A DNA stretch of 7,232 nucleotides from Clostridia bacterium (GTDB taxonomy: Bacteria > Bacillota > Clostridia > Lachnospirales > WQUN01): the NCBI GenBank assembly GCA_025997155.1, contig BNUF01000116.1:1-7232 (forward strand), given 5' to 3'. Position numbers and translations under genes: made by a program. The notes under the pieces are model-generated. The model had not been told where the DNA came from, did not search any database, and saw nothing but the letters and a program-made list of their open reading frames with translations. This document shows positions 6,063-7,232 of the stretch, piece after piece (position 1 is the stretch's first letter; the number at the start of each line of letters is the position of its first letter).

Positions 6063-6135
6063 TCATAACCTGAAGTTAAAACCCCAATAATTTATTAAAG
6101 TTTCATTAGAAATTTTTAATCAAATTATAATAAAA
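6023..6135 (+). repeat. Tandem repeat unit 3 (recombination-core repeat), truncated
   Basis: The opening is altered to CTACCTAAGGGCTACATAAA, and the core with right flank TCATAACCTGAAG is at 6054-6075, 179-182 bp after that of unit 2. The AT-rich arm follows unit 2 closely to about 6135, where the integrase terminator begins. A second short copy of its TTTTTAATCAAATT segment reappears after the terminator (6189-6202). Confidence 0.75.
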
Positions 6136-6145
6136 CTTTTCAATT

Positions 6146-6193
6146 AAAAATAAAGAATGGCTAAATACAAGGATTTAACCACTCTTTATTTTT
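6146..6193 (-). terminator. Terminator hairpin downstream of the recombinase
   Basis: Arms of 15 bp (6146-6160 and 6179-6193) pair with a single G-T position, and a further five or six pairs (CTAAAT with ATTTAA) close a loop of about six bases. A-tracts and T-tracts at both ends make it suitable in either direction. It begins 16 bp beyond the recombinase stop at 6210 and would also stop transcripts from the rightward promoter at 5542-5570. Confidence 0.75.
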
Positions 6194-6209
6194 AATCAAA
6201 TTCTAATCT

Positions 6210-7106
6210 TTATAGATTGTCTAAGGCTTCCATAGCGCATTGCTGTTGTTCCTTAACGAGGTGGACATACGTGTTATAGGTTATATCCACTGTCGCGTGT
6301 CCGAGTAAGACCGACACCGTTTTTATATCAATCTTTGCCGCGAATAGCATGGTTGCAAACGTGTGTCTGAGTCCGTGAACGCCCATATCTTTGACGTTAA
6401 AGCCCTCTACCCGTTCAATATATTTGAGGTGATTCGTCAAACTCCGCGCGAGAATGAGGGTTCTGTCCTCAACCGACTTTATGAAAACGCTCTCGTTCAT
6501 ATATTCAGGGCAATTCTTATTGCGGATTAGCGTAATCATTTCCAGTGCCCTTTGAGGAAGGTATATTGTCCGATTCCCCGACGGCGTCTTTGTTGTTGTG
6601 ATTTCCGTCTCGTAATGGTGGGTGTCTCCCTCTTCGTTGTCATCGCATCTGACGAGGTACGCGCTTTTCTTTACTTCTACGGTTTTATCCGTAAAGTTTA
6701 CGTCGCTCCAGCGGAGGGCGAGTGCCTCGCCAACCCTCACTCCCGTGTACATTATGAAGACGAGGTGTGGAACCCAGCCATATTGCCATTTAAGCGCGAG
6801 GGTGTATAGGTTTTCGATGTCCTCTTTTTCAAAAAATTTGATTTCCTTCCTAATTAAATGTAGAACTTTTGGGGAGCGTTACCCCTGCCATAGGGTTAGT
6901 CCTCATGTCGCCTTTGGTTACCGCCTTTTTGAAGCACGCGTAAAGAATGTTGTACACTTTGCGCATTACAGAGAGCGAATATTCTGTTTGAGGAGTTTGT
7001 TTATCGTCAGCTGTAATAAGTCCGTCGTAATGTTAATAAGCTGCACCGAGCCGACTATTTTGCCTGTCCGTGAACAGACGGGTATAATGTCCATAATGGC
7101 AGGCAT
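6210..7106 (-). pseudogene. Tyrosine recombinase (phage/Tn916-type integrase), frameshifted in its N-terminal half
   Basis: Tyrosine recombinases cut and rejoin DNA at short core sites. The uninterrupted 3' part from ATG 6752 (180 residues) is a complete catalytic domain: Arg6 in GVRVGE, Lys55 in TKTPSGNR, His126-x-x-Arg129 in HGLRHTFAT, His152 in LLGHATVDIT and nucleophile Tyr162 in NTYVH. Coding similarity continues upstream past that ATG. The same frame gives RKEIKFFEKEDIENLY back to about 6855. A second frame gives the core-binding domain (SVMRKVYNILYACFKKAV...NPMAGVTLPK, about 6985-6860), and a third gives VQLINITTDLLQLTINKLL (about 7045-6985) back to ATG 7106. Two frame changes, near 6978-6992 and 6851-6880, therefore separate three matching pieces. 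A short catalytic fragment could still be translated, but full function is unlikely unless these are sequencing errors. The first 20 codons lie in the inverted repeat. Confidence 0.8.
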
Positions 7107-7168
7107 TACATATGGTCATTATAGACGACTATCGCATAGAAGTAAAGTGTGAGTTTTGCCGATAATAT
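7046..7168 (-). repeat. Right copy (C) of the perfect 123-bp inverted repeat, carrying the recombinase 5' end
   Basis: This is the exact reverse complement of 5520-5642. On the - strand it starts at the ATATTATCG core (7168-7160) and runs into the recombinase remnant. One frame before ATG 7106 reads TLYFYAIVVYNDHM and then a stop; this faintly resembles the segment before the core-binding domain in integrases, so the original gene may have extended further upstream. Confidence 0.95.
7118..7146 (-). promoter_or_regulatory. Candidate promoter of the recombinase inside the right inverted-repeat copy
   Basis: On the - strand TTTACT (7141-7146) and TATAAT (7118-7123) are separated by 17 bp, identical to the left copy. 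The start would fall near 7111, only about five bases before ATG 7106, and no ribosome site is seen, so initiation may be leaderless or at a later codon. Confidence 0.55.
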
Positions 7169-7232
7169 CAGGTTGATGTTTTTATGTAGCCCTTAGGTAG
7201 CCCGTAGAAACAAGGAGTATGAAGAATTCGGA
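7160..7232 (-). repeat. Right copy (A) of the 73-bp inverted repeat, running off the window
   Basis: This is the exact reverse complement of 5990-6062, overlapping the 123-bp repeat by the nine-base core (7160-7168). It places flank A upstream of the recombinase promoter. The true outer limit is beyond the window. Confidence 0.95.

Noticed and set aside
5666..6135. CRISPR-like array
   Set aside because: Repeats are long (about 180 bp), diverged and contiguous without unique spacers of regular length, and no cas gene is present.
6622..7152. + strand frame of 176 residues
   Set aside because: It is antisense to the recombinase, whose catalytic motifs are unmistakable, and has no independent support.

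Overview
The window reads as accessory DNA from a low-to-mid GC Firmicute, most likely a clostridial lineage. This placement rests on three things: a DUF6273 lectin-like protein, a SNF2/SWIM gene pair of the Bacillota type, and a Tn916-like tyrosine recombinase. It is an inference from protein style; no rRNA or tRNA is present to confirm it.

Positions 1-1400 (+ strand) hold what looks like a decayed diversity-generating retroelement (DGR). A target protein, truncated by the window edge, ends in a DUF6273/C-type-lectin-like domain. Its variable loop is an unbroken run of 31 codons ending in C or T, as expected when AAY codons of a template are mutagenised at adenines. Next comes an Avd-like four-helix-bundle gene that is cut by a 163-bp non-autonomous transposon (MITE) with perfect 18-bp terminal inverted repeats and a TTA target duplication. 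Just past the MITE is a 26-bp near-exact copy of the 3' end of the target's variable region, in the place where the template repeat normally lies. No reverse transcriptase follows. Removing the MITE on paper restores Avd-like coding sequence that runs straight into the template-like fragment, which suggests a deletion that removed the avd tail and the template body, followed by MITE insertion (order not certain).

Positions 1374-1728 contain no recognisable gene. Positions 1729-5037 (- strand) carry an intact two-gene operon: a SNF2-family helicase followed 3 bp later by a SWIM zinc-finger protein. A plausible promoter lies at 5090-5118.

Positions 5239-7232 form a repeat-rich recombination region. 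A tyrosine recombinase with a complete catalytic set sits on the - strand, but its N-terminal half is broken by two frame changes. It is flanked by a perfect 123-bp inverted repeat (5520-5642 / 7046-7168), each copy of which carries a promoter. Between these lie three diverged tandem units of about 180 bp, each with an ATATTATCG core. A second perfect inverted repeat (5990-6062 / 7160-7232) meets the first exactly at this core. Flanks A, B, C and X are therefore joined in different combinations around one short core, the signature of site-specific recombination. A further copy of the core and its flank lies in the leader of the SNF2 gene. This multi-site array is the most interesting part of the window.
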